Shown in pieces: positions 26,021-33,770 of a stretch of DNA of 64,000 nucleotides. The position numbers and the translations under genes were made by a program. The notes under the pieces were generated by a model, which was not told where the DNA came from, searched no databases, and saw only the letters and a list, made by a program, of their open reading frames with translations. The DNA lies in assembly GCF_000377565.1 (NCBI RefSeq), contig NZ_KB898365.1, positions 1 through 64,000 of the forward strand. The letters run 5' to 3'. This DNA is from Rhizobium sp. 2MFCol3.1. GTDB lineage: Bacteria > Pseudomonadota > Alphaproteobacteria > Rhizobiales > Rhizobiaceae. Position 1 is the stretch's first letter. Each line of letters opens with the position of its first letter.

Positions 26021-26701
26021 TTATTGTGAAGGTGTGAGCCGACGGAGGTTCAGCTTCGTACGGAGTTCGAATCCAATTCCACCGAAGAAGGCTAGGGCGG
26101 CCTTGTTGGTGCCATGTACGTGCACGTAGGGAATGCGGCCGATCGAAACGATCTTGCCTGAAACGTATCTACTGAGCAGAGACGCAAAGCCGCGTCCTCG
26201 GAATTCCGGGTGTGTGCAGACACCGCTTAACTCGACGAAGCCTGGCTGTCTCATACGCTGTCCTGCCATGGCGACAAGTTTGCCCTGTGCCTTCACTCCC
26301 CAAAACGGCCCTAGTCGCTGAGACTGCAGCGAGAATGGGCCGGGCTTCGTCAGTTCGGCCAACTCCATCATCTCGGATGCGTCGGCCTCAGTCAGCAACT
26401 CTATCTCTGGATCGTGGATAAGCGGGAGGCGTTTGCTCAGAACCAACTGATGCAAGCTGAAATATCCGAGAGACGTCATACCCGCTGGAATCGGGATGTC
26501 ATCCAGCTCGAACATAGCAATCATTTCGTCCGCAGACGGCATTTGTGCTAGGTCGTCCATGCTCTCTTTTGTGAGGTCCAGAGCTGCCGCAAAAGGACCT
26601 ATTGCCTCCGGATATCTCCACGCGCGTCCGAGCCTTACCGCAAACTCGGCGTGATCCGTCTGAAGAGCGCTCCAAATGGGTCGATCTAGAATGTGTTTCA
26701 T
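26021..26701 (-). CDS. GNAT-family N-acetyltransferase
   Basis: Acetyl-CoA-dependent acyltransferase. The acetyl-CoA pyrophosphate loop HPEFRGRGFASLL lies near residue 170 and is followed by HVHGTNKAALAFFGGIGFE, the family's final strand-helix. The N-terminal ~110 residues form an extra domain seen in FR47-like acetyltransferases. 226 residues. The acceptor is unknown. It is first of a two-gene unit with DoxX. Confidence 0.88.
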   Translation of the reverse strand: MKHILDRPIWSALQTDHAEFAVRLGRAWRYPEAIGPFAAALDLTKESMDDLAQMPSADEMIAMFELDDIPIPAGMTSLGYFSLHQLVLSKRLPLIHDPEIELLTEADASEMMELAELTKPGPFSLQSQRLGPFWGVKAQGKLVAMAGQRMRQPGFVELSGVCTHPEFRGRGFASLLSRYVSGKIVSIGRIPYVHVHGTNKAALAFFGGIGFELRTKLNLRRLTPSQ

Positions 26702-26775
26702 AGGTCTGTCCTAACGCACAGGAAGGGTGGCTTCTTCGTTTGAGGAATGTCCGCCAATATCTCCAGGTTGGACGT

Positions 26776-27879
26776 TCAGAGACTTTCGAGGAGGGGGCTA
26801 TACGACCGACGATAAAGTTTTGTGCCGACGCTTCTGAGAATGAGGCCACGAACGAAGTCGGGCGCACTGCGAAGTTTGTCGCGGGCATGTGACTGCTCGC
26901 GAACCCATGAAACTCGCTCTCTCCTGCGGGCTTGGTAGCTCGAGAGCGCATCGGCGAGCGATGGGCGGCGCGACACGCATTCGCTAAGCACGATCGCGTC
27001 TTCAATTGCCAGCGCTGCACCCTGCGCCATGCTCGGCGAGGACGCATGAGCAGCATCTCCAATCAAAACGAGATGGTCGGCTATGTAGTCGCGAAGAGGC
27101 ACTTCTTCTATCAAAGAGCGATGGGCAATTGTCTCGTCGTTCAGGCCTGCGACGACCGATCCAACGGGGCCAGCGAAGTTCTTGAAAAGGTGCCTCAGCC
27201 GGGAGATAGACCCACAGCGAAACATGTCGTGCGGGCAGTCGGCATATATGTAGAGCTTGGAATGTGTCAGCGGAATGCCAAGTAGCGTTAGCTTGCTTCC
27301 GAGCATTGCTGTCCAGTCGGTAACTGCCCCCCGATGGTCGATAAGCAGTCTCCATGCACCCAGCCCAAGGGCGACGGGGGCAGAATCGGGAAACTCCGCG
27401 GCACGTAGAGACGAACGAATTCCGTCGGCTCCAATAATCAAATCGTAATGTTCGAAGCTTCCGTCGGAGAAGTGGACCTCCCTCTTGCCTGCGCGCGCGA
27501 GGGTGTGCGTAACAGTCGTGTCGTATTTGATGGAACTGCTAGAAAGCGAGAACCTTAAAATATCGAGGAGCGACTGTCGTCGCAGCGTCACGCATGGACC
27601 GCAATCCGCCCATATTGACTGGGTCTCGACAGAGTTGAGAATGGAACCCCGCGGCGACGTAATAGTCTGTCGTTGAATAGGAAATGCAACGCTTGAGACT
27701 TTGTGCTCCAAGCCGAGCTGGCGTAGAGCGCGCATCGCGTTCCCTAGCAGGAATATGCTGTGGCCTGCACTGGGAGATGCACTTTGCCGTTCGACGATGT
27801 CTGGCGAGAACCCCTGCATTTCGAACGCTCTAGCGGCTGCAAGCCCCCCGATCCCGGCCCCCACAATCAAAATCTTCAA
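26776..27879 (-). CDS. FAD-dependent monooxygenase (aromatic hydroxylase type)
   Basis: PHBH-fold flavoprotein. Rossmann motif GAGIGGLAAARAF at the N-terminus, the second FAD motif IIGADGIRSSLR near residue 150, and the third GDAAHASSPSMAQGAALAIEDA near 280 are all present. It probably hydroxylates an aromatic or related ring using NAD(P)H and oxygen. I favour a TTG start at 27879 (CGGAG upstream, giving KILIVGAG at the N-terminus); a GTG at 27927 in the same frame would add 16 residues. No partner genes in the same operon. Confidence 0.87.
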   Translation of the reverse strand: MKILIVGAGIGGLAAARAFEMQGFSPDIVERQSASPSAGHSIFLLGNAMRALRQLGLEHKVSSVAFPIQRQTITSPRGSILNSVETQSIWADCGPCVTLRRQSLLDILRFSLSSSSIKYDTTVTHTLARAGKREVHFSDGSFEHYDLIIGADGIRSSLRAAEFPDSAPVALGLGAWRLLIDHRGAVTDWTAMLGSKLTLLGIPLTHSKLYIYADCPHDMFRCGSISRLRHLFKNFAGPVGSVVAGLNDETIAHRSLIEEVPLRDYIADHLVLIGDAAHASSPSMAQGAALAIEDAIVLSECVSRRPSLADALSSYQARRRERVSWVREQSHARDKLRSAPDFVRGLILRSVGTKLYRRSYSPLLESL

Positions 27880-28112
27880 GTTCTGGCTCCGTTGATTGGC
27901 CGCGTTGTCGGCCGTCCAACTCCCCACTTAAAGGAGCCCCGTTGCAAATCGGCTTCAAATCCAATTGGTCAGATTTCAATTGTAAACGGCGTACGGGGCA
28001 AGCCTTTCGTCCGTCGCCGGTTTCAGGTGTAATCAGTTTTGGGACGCTTAAAACAGCGCGGTAATTGTCCGGAACGTAGAAATCTGCAGCGTAGCAATGC
28101 AGAGGAGACTGG

Positions 28113-29042
28113 ATGATGTACCGGCATAATATAGCCAATTTGCATGGTGAGTTCATCACGGATGGAGGGATGAACACGACCCTGATGTTCCGGCACGGCA
28201 TCGAAATTCCGCTTTTCGCAACTTTCGTCCTTATGGATACAAGCGAGGGTAGGCAGCAGCTCAGAGCCTATTATCTCGAGTACATCGAACTGGCGCAGAA
28301 ATATGGAAAGGGGCTCATTCTCGAAACGCCAACATGGCGTGCAAATCGTGATTGGGGTCTGCGGCTTCGCTACGATCTGGCCCAACTGGACAGGGTCAAT
28401 CGGGAATCTGTGCAAATGCTGATCGGATTGCGGGACGAATTCGGTGACGAGAGATCTCGGATAATAATAAATGGTACGATCGGTCCACAGGGTGACGGTT
28501 ATAAACTATCTGACCTTTCGGTTGAGGAGGCTCAAGAATATCACAGCCACCAAATCGCGTCGCTGTCGAAAACTGACGTTGACATGGTGACTGGATACAC
28601 TTTGACCACGGTCGCCGAGGCCACCGGTATCGCTCTTGCGGCAGCCAATCATGGGGTTCCGAGTGTGATATCGTTTACTGTCGAGACAAATGGCCGGCTA
28701 CTCGACGGGACATCGCTTGGCGAAGCGATAAATCAGATTGATGCTGCGACAGGCCGATCCCCTGCCTACTACATGATCAACTGCTCTCACCCTTCCCACA
28801 TTATGCCTGGCCTAGATCCTTCGGCGGAGTGGTCATCGCGCTTGCGCGGGGTGAGGGCAAACGCTTCCAGTCAAAGCCACGACAGCCTTGATGGGGCCGA
28901 GCAGCTTGACGCCGGCGATGCGCTTGACCTGGCCGAACAGTACAAGACCATGACGCGGAGTCTGCCGGCGATAAACATCTATGGTGGCTGCTGTGGGACC
29001 GACTGCAGCCATGTCGCGGCAATTTGCGAGGCCTGTCGCTAG
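28113..29042 (+). CDS. Homocysteine S-methyltransferase family protein
   Basis: Zinc-dependent methyltransferase of the MmuM/BhmT type, which makes methionine from homocysteine with S-methylmethionine or betaine. Zinc ligands are visible: C in YYMINCSHP and the pair in YGGCCGTDCSH near the end. The N-terminal DGGMNTTLM replaces the usual DGGxGT. 309 residues, normal. It may act with the MetC-like enzyme at 24354. The gene is isolated, transcribed away from the FAD monooxygenase. Confidence 0.88.
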   Translation: MMYRHNIANLHGEFITDGGMNTTLMFRHGIEIPLFATFVLMDTSEGRQQLRAYYLEYIELAQKYGKGLILETPTWRANRDWGLRLRYDLAQLDRVNRESVQMLIGLRDEFGDERSRIIINGTIGPQGDGYKLSDLSVEEAQEYHSHQIASLSKTDVDMVTGYTLTTVAEATGIALAAANHGVPSVISFTVETNGRLLDGTSLGEAINQIDAATGRSPAYYMINCSHPSHIMPGLDPSAEWSSRLRGVRANASSQSHDSLDGAEQLDAGDALDLAEQYKTMTRSLPAINIYGGCCGTDCSHVAAICEACR

Positions 29043-29392
29043 GCTCGACGGTAGCGCGCTTGCCGAGGAACACTTCTATTGCCATGGTTGTAACTCGGCA
29101 AGCGCGTACGCAATGTCGAACCATAGGGCAGCAGGCGAAGTTCGGAACCAAAGCTACCCAAGGGCGTGAAGAGCGACGCTCGTCTTGCATCATCCCTTTA
29201 CGGAAAGCAGCAACTACGACTAGCCCAGCAGCCTCGTATCTGATCGCCGCCAACACTCCGATACATCTCGGGGCGTTCACCGACACATCTCAGATACATC
29301 GCTAGCGCAAACATCTTTTGGTTGAACCGGACGAGTTCTCGGTTGCAGCGAAGTCGGCAGCATCGTGTGCCGACCACACGAAAGGCGTGGAG
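29043..29392. other. Intergenic region, 350 bp
   Basis: Two copies of a GATACATC word (near 29258 and 29291) with related ACATCTC words are the only repeats noticed. No credible short gene, hairpin or TGTA-N6-TGTA box was seen before the redoxin at 29393. Confidence 0.4.
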
Positions 29393-30100
29393 ATGAGTCT
29401 CAAAACAACTACACTCACTGGCGTGGCCGTACTGGCAGCCGTTATAGGCTTCAAGGAGATCCTTCCGGAAACACTCGGACCGATTCCGTTTGTTTCTGAC
29501 ACCTCTGGTACTAAGCAAATTACGGGTTCGCCGTTGGCAGCGGGAACCAAAATCAAAGAGGTTGCTGCTCCTGGAGTAGGGCCACTTCCGGCCTTAGGCG
29601 AATTTCCCTCACTCGCAGGTGCTACCGGCTGGTTGAACTCCGAAGCTCTTTCGCCCCAAAGCCTCAAGGGCAAGGTGGTCCTCGTTAACTTCTGGACCTT
29701 CGCCTGCGGTGACTGTGTTAGTGCTCTACCGACCATAAAGTCGTGGGCGGAAGCGTACAAAAAAGATGGGCTAGTGGTGGTAGGTGTCCATTCGCCTGAA
29801 TTCGCCTTCGAGAAAAAACGCTCGAGCCTTGAACAAGCCGTGAGCCGCTATGGCGTGGACTATCCGGTGGCGATCGATAACGACTTTTCGGTCTGGAAGG
29901 CGTTTGAAAATGTCTACTGGCCGGAACAGTACGTCATCGATGCAGATGGTATCGTTCGCTACCATCATCTCGGTGCCGCTGACTACAACACGACGCAGGC
30001 CGTGATCGAGGCATTGCTGAAGTCGCGGAAAGCGTCGCAGGCGGCCTCGACAACTCTTCCAACCACAAGCGGTACGGCCCAAGCAGCACCAACGGGCTAG
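29393..30100 (+). CDS. Thioredoxin-domain protein, envelope-facing (DipZ C-terminal-like)
   Basis: A 235-residue redoxin with an N-terminal hydrophobic signal-anchor (residues ~7-20). The active site is WTFACGDC (C105, C108), and SPEFAFEKK and YWPEQYVID match the redoxin at 4841, of which this is a shorter paralogue lacking the second transmembrane segment and C-terminal beta domain. It probably reduces or shuffles disulfides outside the cytoplasm. The ATG at 29393 follows GGCGTGGAG. No partner gene is adjacent. Confidence 0.85.
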   Translation: MSLKTTTLTGVAVLAAVIGFKEILPETLGPIPFVSDTSGTKQITGSPLAAGTKIKEVAAPGVGPLPALGEFPSLAGATGWLNSEALSPQSLKGKVVLVNFWTFACGDCVSALPTIKSWAEAYKKDGLVVVGVHSPEFAFEKKRSSLEQAVSRYGVDYPVAIDNDFSVWKAFENVYWPEQYVIDADGIVRYHHLGAADYNTTQAVIEALLKSRKASQAASTTLPTTSGTAQAAPTG

Positions 30101-30134
30101 ACGGCCCGACACTTAGGTGTGTTAGCTGCCAAGT

Positions 30135-30175
30135 CCTGCGGCACTATCTGTTGTTTTTGAAGGTTCTGCCGCAGG
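30135..30175. terminator. Stem-loop between convergent genes
   Basis: 9-bp arms CCTGCGGCA and TGCCGCAGG with a T-rich loop, between the redoxin stop (30100) and the small gene stop (30182). Confidence 0.55.
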
Positions 30176-30181
30176 TCGCTA

Positions 30182-30463
30182 TCAGTGTTTGGGTTCGTTC
30201 AGTGACCGCTTCGCTGAAAGCATCGACATTAACGTGATCCCCTGCGCCAGGAGTTGTTCGACTGCCACCAGATCCAATTCGCCAAAGTGAAGCCGACAAC
30301 CGCGCAAGGTGCATGCAATGCTATAGGCGTTTGCAATCAATCTGCTATCGCCGCTCTCCTCGGCATTCGCCGACGCGCTTTCGAGTGCCTCTACGACGTT
30401 AGATACAATTTCGGAACGCTCGCGAGCGCTCATCTCGGTGAGTGTCTTCGAATTGTCTTCCAT
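30182..30463 (-). CDS. Small hypothetical protein
   Basis: Not recognised. Ninety-three residues, rich in Glu/Ala/Ser, predicted mostly helical, with two cysteines (ACTLRGC) and no signal or membrane segment. The ATG at 30463 is preceded by a weak ribosome site; the frame extends upstream to 30544, but that would run into the transposable element whose target duplication begins at 30481, so the shorter form is more likely. The element inserted 18 bp before the start codon and may have displaced its promoter. Confidence 0.5.
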   Translation of the reverse strand: MEDNSKTLTEMSARERSEIVSNVVEALESASANAEESGDSRLIANAYSIACTLRGCRLHFGELDLVAVEQLLAQGITLMSMLSAKRSLNEPKH

Positions 30464-30547
30464 TTTTAGTGTCTCGATTGAATGGGGGGCTATTCGGATT
30501 TGCGTGCGGAATTGGGAACTTCGATAATCTCCTCTTGATCGCACGAA

Positions 30548-32080
30548 ATGTGGCCTTTTGGTTGCGCTCGATTTTCGCCGGCGATTGACGGTGATGAGGT
30601 TCTCGCAGTCTCATGGAGATATTGGCTCGCTGATGTCTCTTTGCAAACCATCTCCATTCCTTACCGCTGTAGTGACAACGATCGCCGGTTCCTTGAGGAA
30701 CTCCGCCGCGTGCAGTCGGCTGCCATCAGGACCGCCTATTCTAATGCGCAGCATCCGGACGGAACGAAGCGGTCGGAAAAAGACGTCCGCGAGATCGTCA
30801 AATCGAGGTTCACCAAGCACGGTCTCCTCGATAGTTGGGCCATGCACTGCGCGACGCGCGTTGGCGTTCTGAAACGAAAGCTCCGGCCCGAAGGGCACAT
30901 GGTGTTTGGCGGTCGGGCTGGGCTTGAGCGTCGACGAAAAGGTCTGATCTCAAACGACGAGTGGAAGCGGATGAGACTGCATCCATTTGTCAGTTACGGC
31001 GATAGTCAGAAGGTCCGTGGCAACCAGAATATCCATCTCCTTAACGACACGACCATCGTTGTGAAGATTGGCCGCAAAGAGGATGGCGGAAGGTCTGGCC
31101 GTACATTAACTCGAACGGCTTGTCTTGACCTCGCAAGGATGCGCGGAGCAGCGGCGACGATCATGCACCAACTGGCGGAAGTATGTGCGCAGCCGGAAAA
31201 GGCGCAACGTATCAATGTCAGTTACTCGATCACCGACACGCATGTCAGCGTGACTTTCGATCCGATCGACCTGCCGAACCACCCGCAACGACGCCGACCG
31301 GTGGCCGCGAAGAAGGGTCGCGCGCTCGGTATCGATCTCAATCCAAACTGGATTGGCCTGGCGGTCGCCAAAGTCATCGGTGATCCGTCGAGAACCGAAG
31401 ACACTGAACTACTCGAAGATGCGCTTGTTAAGCTCGACATGGCCGTCGATGCGTCGCCGGAATTGGTGCGAGAGACGCTCGCAGCCGTCTGCGACCGTGC
31501 TATTTCCATGGCGCGAAAGCACCGCTGCGGCACGATCGTGCTGGAGAAGGGTTTGGGCAAGTTGAGGTCGAGTGGGAAGAGCCGCTCCCTCAACAGGCTC
31601 CTGAACTATTGGGCAAGAACGGTGTTTGTGCAGATGCTGACGCGTCGCGCGCGTCTTGCAGGGATCGATGTGCTTGAGGTTTGGGCGGGGTATTCCTCGA
31701 CCATCGGCAACCTCGCCTTCGATGCCCCCGACGCTTGCGCGTCGGCCACAGAGATAGCCAGACGCGGAATCGCCCGTCTGGCTGGAATAAAGGACGTCCT
31801 GCCGGCTCTCGAGGAAGGGTGCGTTTCCCGTCTATGGAAGAATGGGAAGGTGCCCGCCGAACTCGGCTCGTGGCAAGACGTCCATCGGACAATCAAAGCG
31901 GCGAAGATTGGCTACCGCCGCCCGCACCCCGACGTACCGATCGGTGCTCGGGGTTCCGATGTCCACGGAACAAGCATGTTCTGTGGGCATGCGGTCGTCC
32001 GCCTTGGCAGGCGTCACCGACCGGGACTGTTGTTCCGGCCGACGCCGGTCAAGCCGGACGCAGTAGTTCGGACTTTCTAG
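30548..32080 (+). CDS. TnpB-like RuvC-domain protein (OMEGA/Cas12 ancestor family)
   Basis: A 510-residue protein of the TnpB-related group; true TnpB proteins are RNA-guided DNA nucleases. The split RuvC site is complete: D263 in ALGIDLNPNW, E333 in IVLEKGLG, and D395 (or D392) in APDACASATEIARRG. The GYSSTIGN segment before the last motif corresponds to the YTS.IG pattern of TnpB-related proteins; the usual CxxC zinc knuckle is not visible. The N-terminal ~250 residues would bind RNA and DNA. A tail of about 110 residues after RuvC-III is rich in basic residues. It is the only gene of the inverted-repeat element, with a conserved hairpin starting 8 bp after the stop. Confidence 0.8.
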   Translation: MWPFGCARFSPAIDGDEVLAVSWRYWLADVSLQTISIPYRCSDNDRRFLEELRRVQSAAIRTAYSNAQHPDGTKRSEKDVREIVKSRFTKHGLLDSWAMHCATRVGVLKRKLRPEGHMVFGGRAGLERRRKGLISNDEWKRMRLHPFVSYGDSQKVRGNQNIHLLNDTTIVVKIGRKEDGGRSGRTLTRTACLDLARMRGAAATIMHQLAEVCAQPEKAQRINVSYSITDTHVSVTFDPIDLPNHPQRRRPVAAKKGRALGIDLNPNWIGLAVAKVIGDPSRTEDTELLEDALVKLDMAVDASPELVRETLAAVCDRAISMARKHRCGTIVLEKGLGKLRSSGKSRSLNRLLNYWARTVFVQMLTRRARLAGIDVLEVWAGYSSTIGNLAFDAPDACASATEIARRGIARLAGIKDVLPALEEGCVSRLWKNGKVPAELGSWQDVHRTIKAAKIGYRRPHPDVPIGARGSDVHGTSMFCGHAVVRLGRRHRPGLLFRPTPVKPDAVVRTF

Positions 32081-32087
32081 TTACAAC

Positions 32088-32119
32088 GTGGAAGTGTTCT
32101 CGCAAGCGAGCGTTTCCAC
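32088..32119 (+). ncRNA. Conserved right-end hairpin, possible guide-RNA (omega/reRNA) part
   Basis: GTGGAAGTGTTC pairs with GAGCGTTTCCAC around a short loop (12 near-continuous pairs including G-T pairs), between the tnpB-like stop and the terminal repeat. The degraded copy keeps a hairpin at the same place (19545-19576): one pair is T-A here and C-G there, though three inner pairs are lost. In known TnpB systems the guide RNA scaffold comes from this position, so a role in RNA is inferred. Confidence 0.45.
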
Positions 32120-32370
32120 ACGAAAATCCGAATAGCCAATGGGGCTGATCGCTGCCAGAGAGCGCTGCCGTCGTATATGGCGATGCTGCCCGGCCCGACC
32201 AAGTCATGGCTGATGCCCAGCTGGCGCATGGCAAACCTGGCTCCTGCAGCACACCACATTGCGTTACAAATTTGGCTGATCGCGAAATATCCGAGACACT
32301 TGGGTTAATCACAAAGGGAGGCGACGAAACCTGTCGCCGCCAGTCGGCCAACTGTGAAGGGATGCTCTCA

Positions 32371-33078
32371 ATGAGGAAGACAGCACTAGCGTTGCGGCAT
32401 GTGCATTTCGAAGACCTCGGCTCGTTCGGTGACGCTCTAGCCGCGTGGGGGTACGAGATAAGATACAGCGACGTAGACGACGTGTCCTTCTGCGAGGGCG
32501 ATCCATGCGCAAGCGACCTGTTGATTGTCCTTGGCGGTCCAGTAGGTGTGTACGAAGACTCTTACCCATTTCTGGATGTCGAATGGAAGTTCATCCGCAC
32601 ACGTCTCGAGGCGGGCTTGCCAACCTTGGGAATTTGCTTGGGCGCACAGCTCATCGCTTCGGCACTCGGTGAGAGGGTCTATTCGACAGGACTCAAGGAG
32701 ATCGGCTTCTCCCCGCTGACTGTCACAGAGGAGGGGAAGGAGAGCCCATTGGTTCACTTTGACGGTGTGCAAGTACTCCACTGGCACGGCGACACTTATA
32801 CGCTCCCCGTAGGAGCGCTAAACCTCGCATCGACGAGTGTTGTCGAACAGCAGGCGTTCTCCATTGGTCCGAATGTGCTAGGAATACAGTTTCACCCCGA
32901 AGTGGAGACGGATGGGCGGTTCGAGCGATGGCTCATAGGTCATTCGTCGGAACTAGCTGGTTGCGGAATTGACATTGAAGGATTGCGGACCGATGCCCGA
33001 ATGCATGGACAACGACTCAAGATGGCGGCGCACATGATGCTCCAGGACTGGTTGACGGGGCTCGAGCTGCAGCAATGA
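32371..33078 (+). CDS. Class I glutamine amidotransferase (GATase1-like)
   Basis: Glutaminase-fold protein related to the amidotransferase part of GMP synthase. The nucleophile C89 is in GICLGAQ and the catalytic His-Glu in IQFHPEVE; the oxyanion region is VLGGPVGVYED. Stand-alone members act on glutamine or on gamma-glutamyl compounds. 235 residues. The start at 32371 has AAGGG about 10 bp upstream; ATG 32362 is also in frame. The stop overlaps the next start by 4 bp, indicating coupling with the MOSC gene. Confidence 0.88.
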   Translation: MRKTALALRHVHFEDLGSFGDALAAWGYEIRYSDVDDVSFCEGDPCASDLLIVLGGPVGVYEDSYPFLDVEWKFIRTRLEAGLPTLGICLGAQLIASALGERVYSTGLKEIGFSPLTVTEEGKESPLVHFDGVQVLHWHGDTYTLPVGALNLASTSVVEQQAFSIGPNVLGIQFHPEVETDGRFERWLIGHSSELAGCGIDIEGLRTDARMHGQRLKMAAHMMLQDWLTGLELQQ

Positions 33079-33770
33079 GCGGATATCAACTCCTCAGTTT
33101 GCGCATCGGACCCTTAGCACCCCTCGGCCCTCGATGTGTCGAGAGCGGCATACGCAAAAAGCAGGTGCACGAGCCGTTGCGGCTGTCAGCTCTTGGCTTC
33201 GAGGGGGATATGCAAGGCGACCGGGAGAGGCACGGCGGGCCCGAAAAGGCAGTCCACCACTATCCTTTTGACCACTACAGCAAATGGAACGACGACCTGG
33301 GTGGGCATCAGATGCTTGAAGAGCCGGGGGCGTTCGGCGAAAACCTGTCGACCGTCGGCATCACTGAACGATCTGTTGCCGTAGGCGACGTCGTCTCGCT
33401 TGGCTCTGCAATCGTCGAAGTAAGCCAAGGTAGGCAACCCTGCTGGCGGCTGAACGAGCGTTCTGGTCGCAAGTCGATGGCGCATGAAGTCCAGTCGACG
33501 GGCAGAACCGGATGGTACTATCGCGTGCTTCAGGAAGGCGTTGTAGAGCCAGACGCACATCTGGCATTGATCGAGCGAAAGTCCTCCGAGTGGACGCTCG
33601 CCAGGATCTGGCGCGCCTTCTATGTGGATACGCTCAACGTCGAGGAGTTGCGAGGCATCGCGGCCATCACGTCGCTCGCCGACAGTTGGCGGAGCTATGC
33701 GGTGCGCCGTCTGGACAGCGGCAAGGTTGAGGACTGGTCCAGACGGCTAAATGGTAATCCAGGTCGTTAG
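33075..33770 (+). CDS. MOSC-domain protein (YiiM-like)
   Basis: MOSC proteins carry sulfur or bind molybdenum cofactor; YiiM contributes to reduction of N-hydroxylated bases and similar compounds. Features: GFEGDMQGDRERHGGPEKAVHHYP near residue 45, GENLST near 90, and the conserved cysteine in GRQPCWRLN near 120. A C-terminal helical 3-alpha domain follows, as in YiiM. 231 residues. Coupled by a 4-bp overlap to the upstream amidotransferase. Its stop overlaps the convergent P450 stop by 4 bp. Confidence 0.88.
   Translation: MSGYQLLSLRIGPLAPLGPRCVESGIRKKQVHEPLRLSALGFEGDMQGDRERHGGPEKAVHHYPFDHYSKWNDDLGGHQMLEEPGAFGENLSTVGITERSVAVGDVVSLGSAIVEVSQGRQPCWRLNERSGRKSMAHEVQSTGRTGWYYRVLQEGVVEPDAHLALIERKSSEWTLARIWRAFYVDTLNVEELRGIAAITSLADSWRSYAVRRLDSGKVEDWSRRLNGNPGR

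Larger units (their letters stand above)
30488..32137 (+). mobile_element. TIR-flanked element carrying a TnpB-like nuclease
   Basis: Ends 30488-30511 and 32114-32137 are inverted repeats matching at 22 of 24 positions, beginning GGCTATTCGGATTT. They are flanked by the exact 7-bp direct repeat AATGGGG (30481-30487 and 32138-32144), a clear target duplication. The 1650-bp element contains one gene, the TnpB-like protein, and no DDE or Y1 transposase. Terminal repeats and a target duplication are not features of the IS200/IS605 elements that normally carry tnpB. Confidence 0.85.

Noticed and set aside
30548..32080. Call as a standard IS200/IS605 element
   Set aside because: There is no TnpA (Y1) gene, and the ends are inverted repeats with a target duplication, which that family does not make.
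32145..32259. Minus-strand open stretch right of the TnpB-like element, possible gene remnant
   Set aside because: About 40 readable codons, but no family recognised, and joining across the excised element does not give a matching frame with the small gene at 30182.
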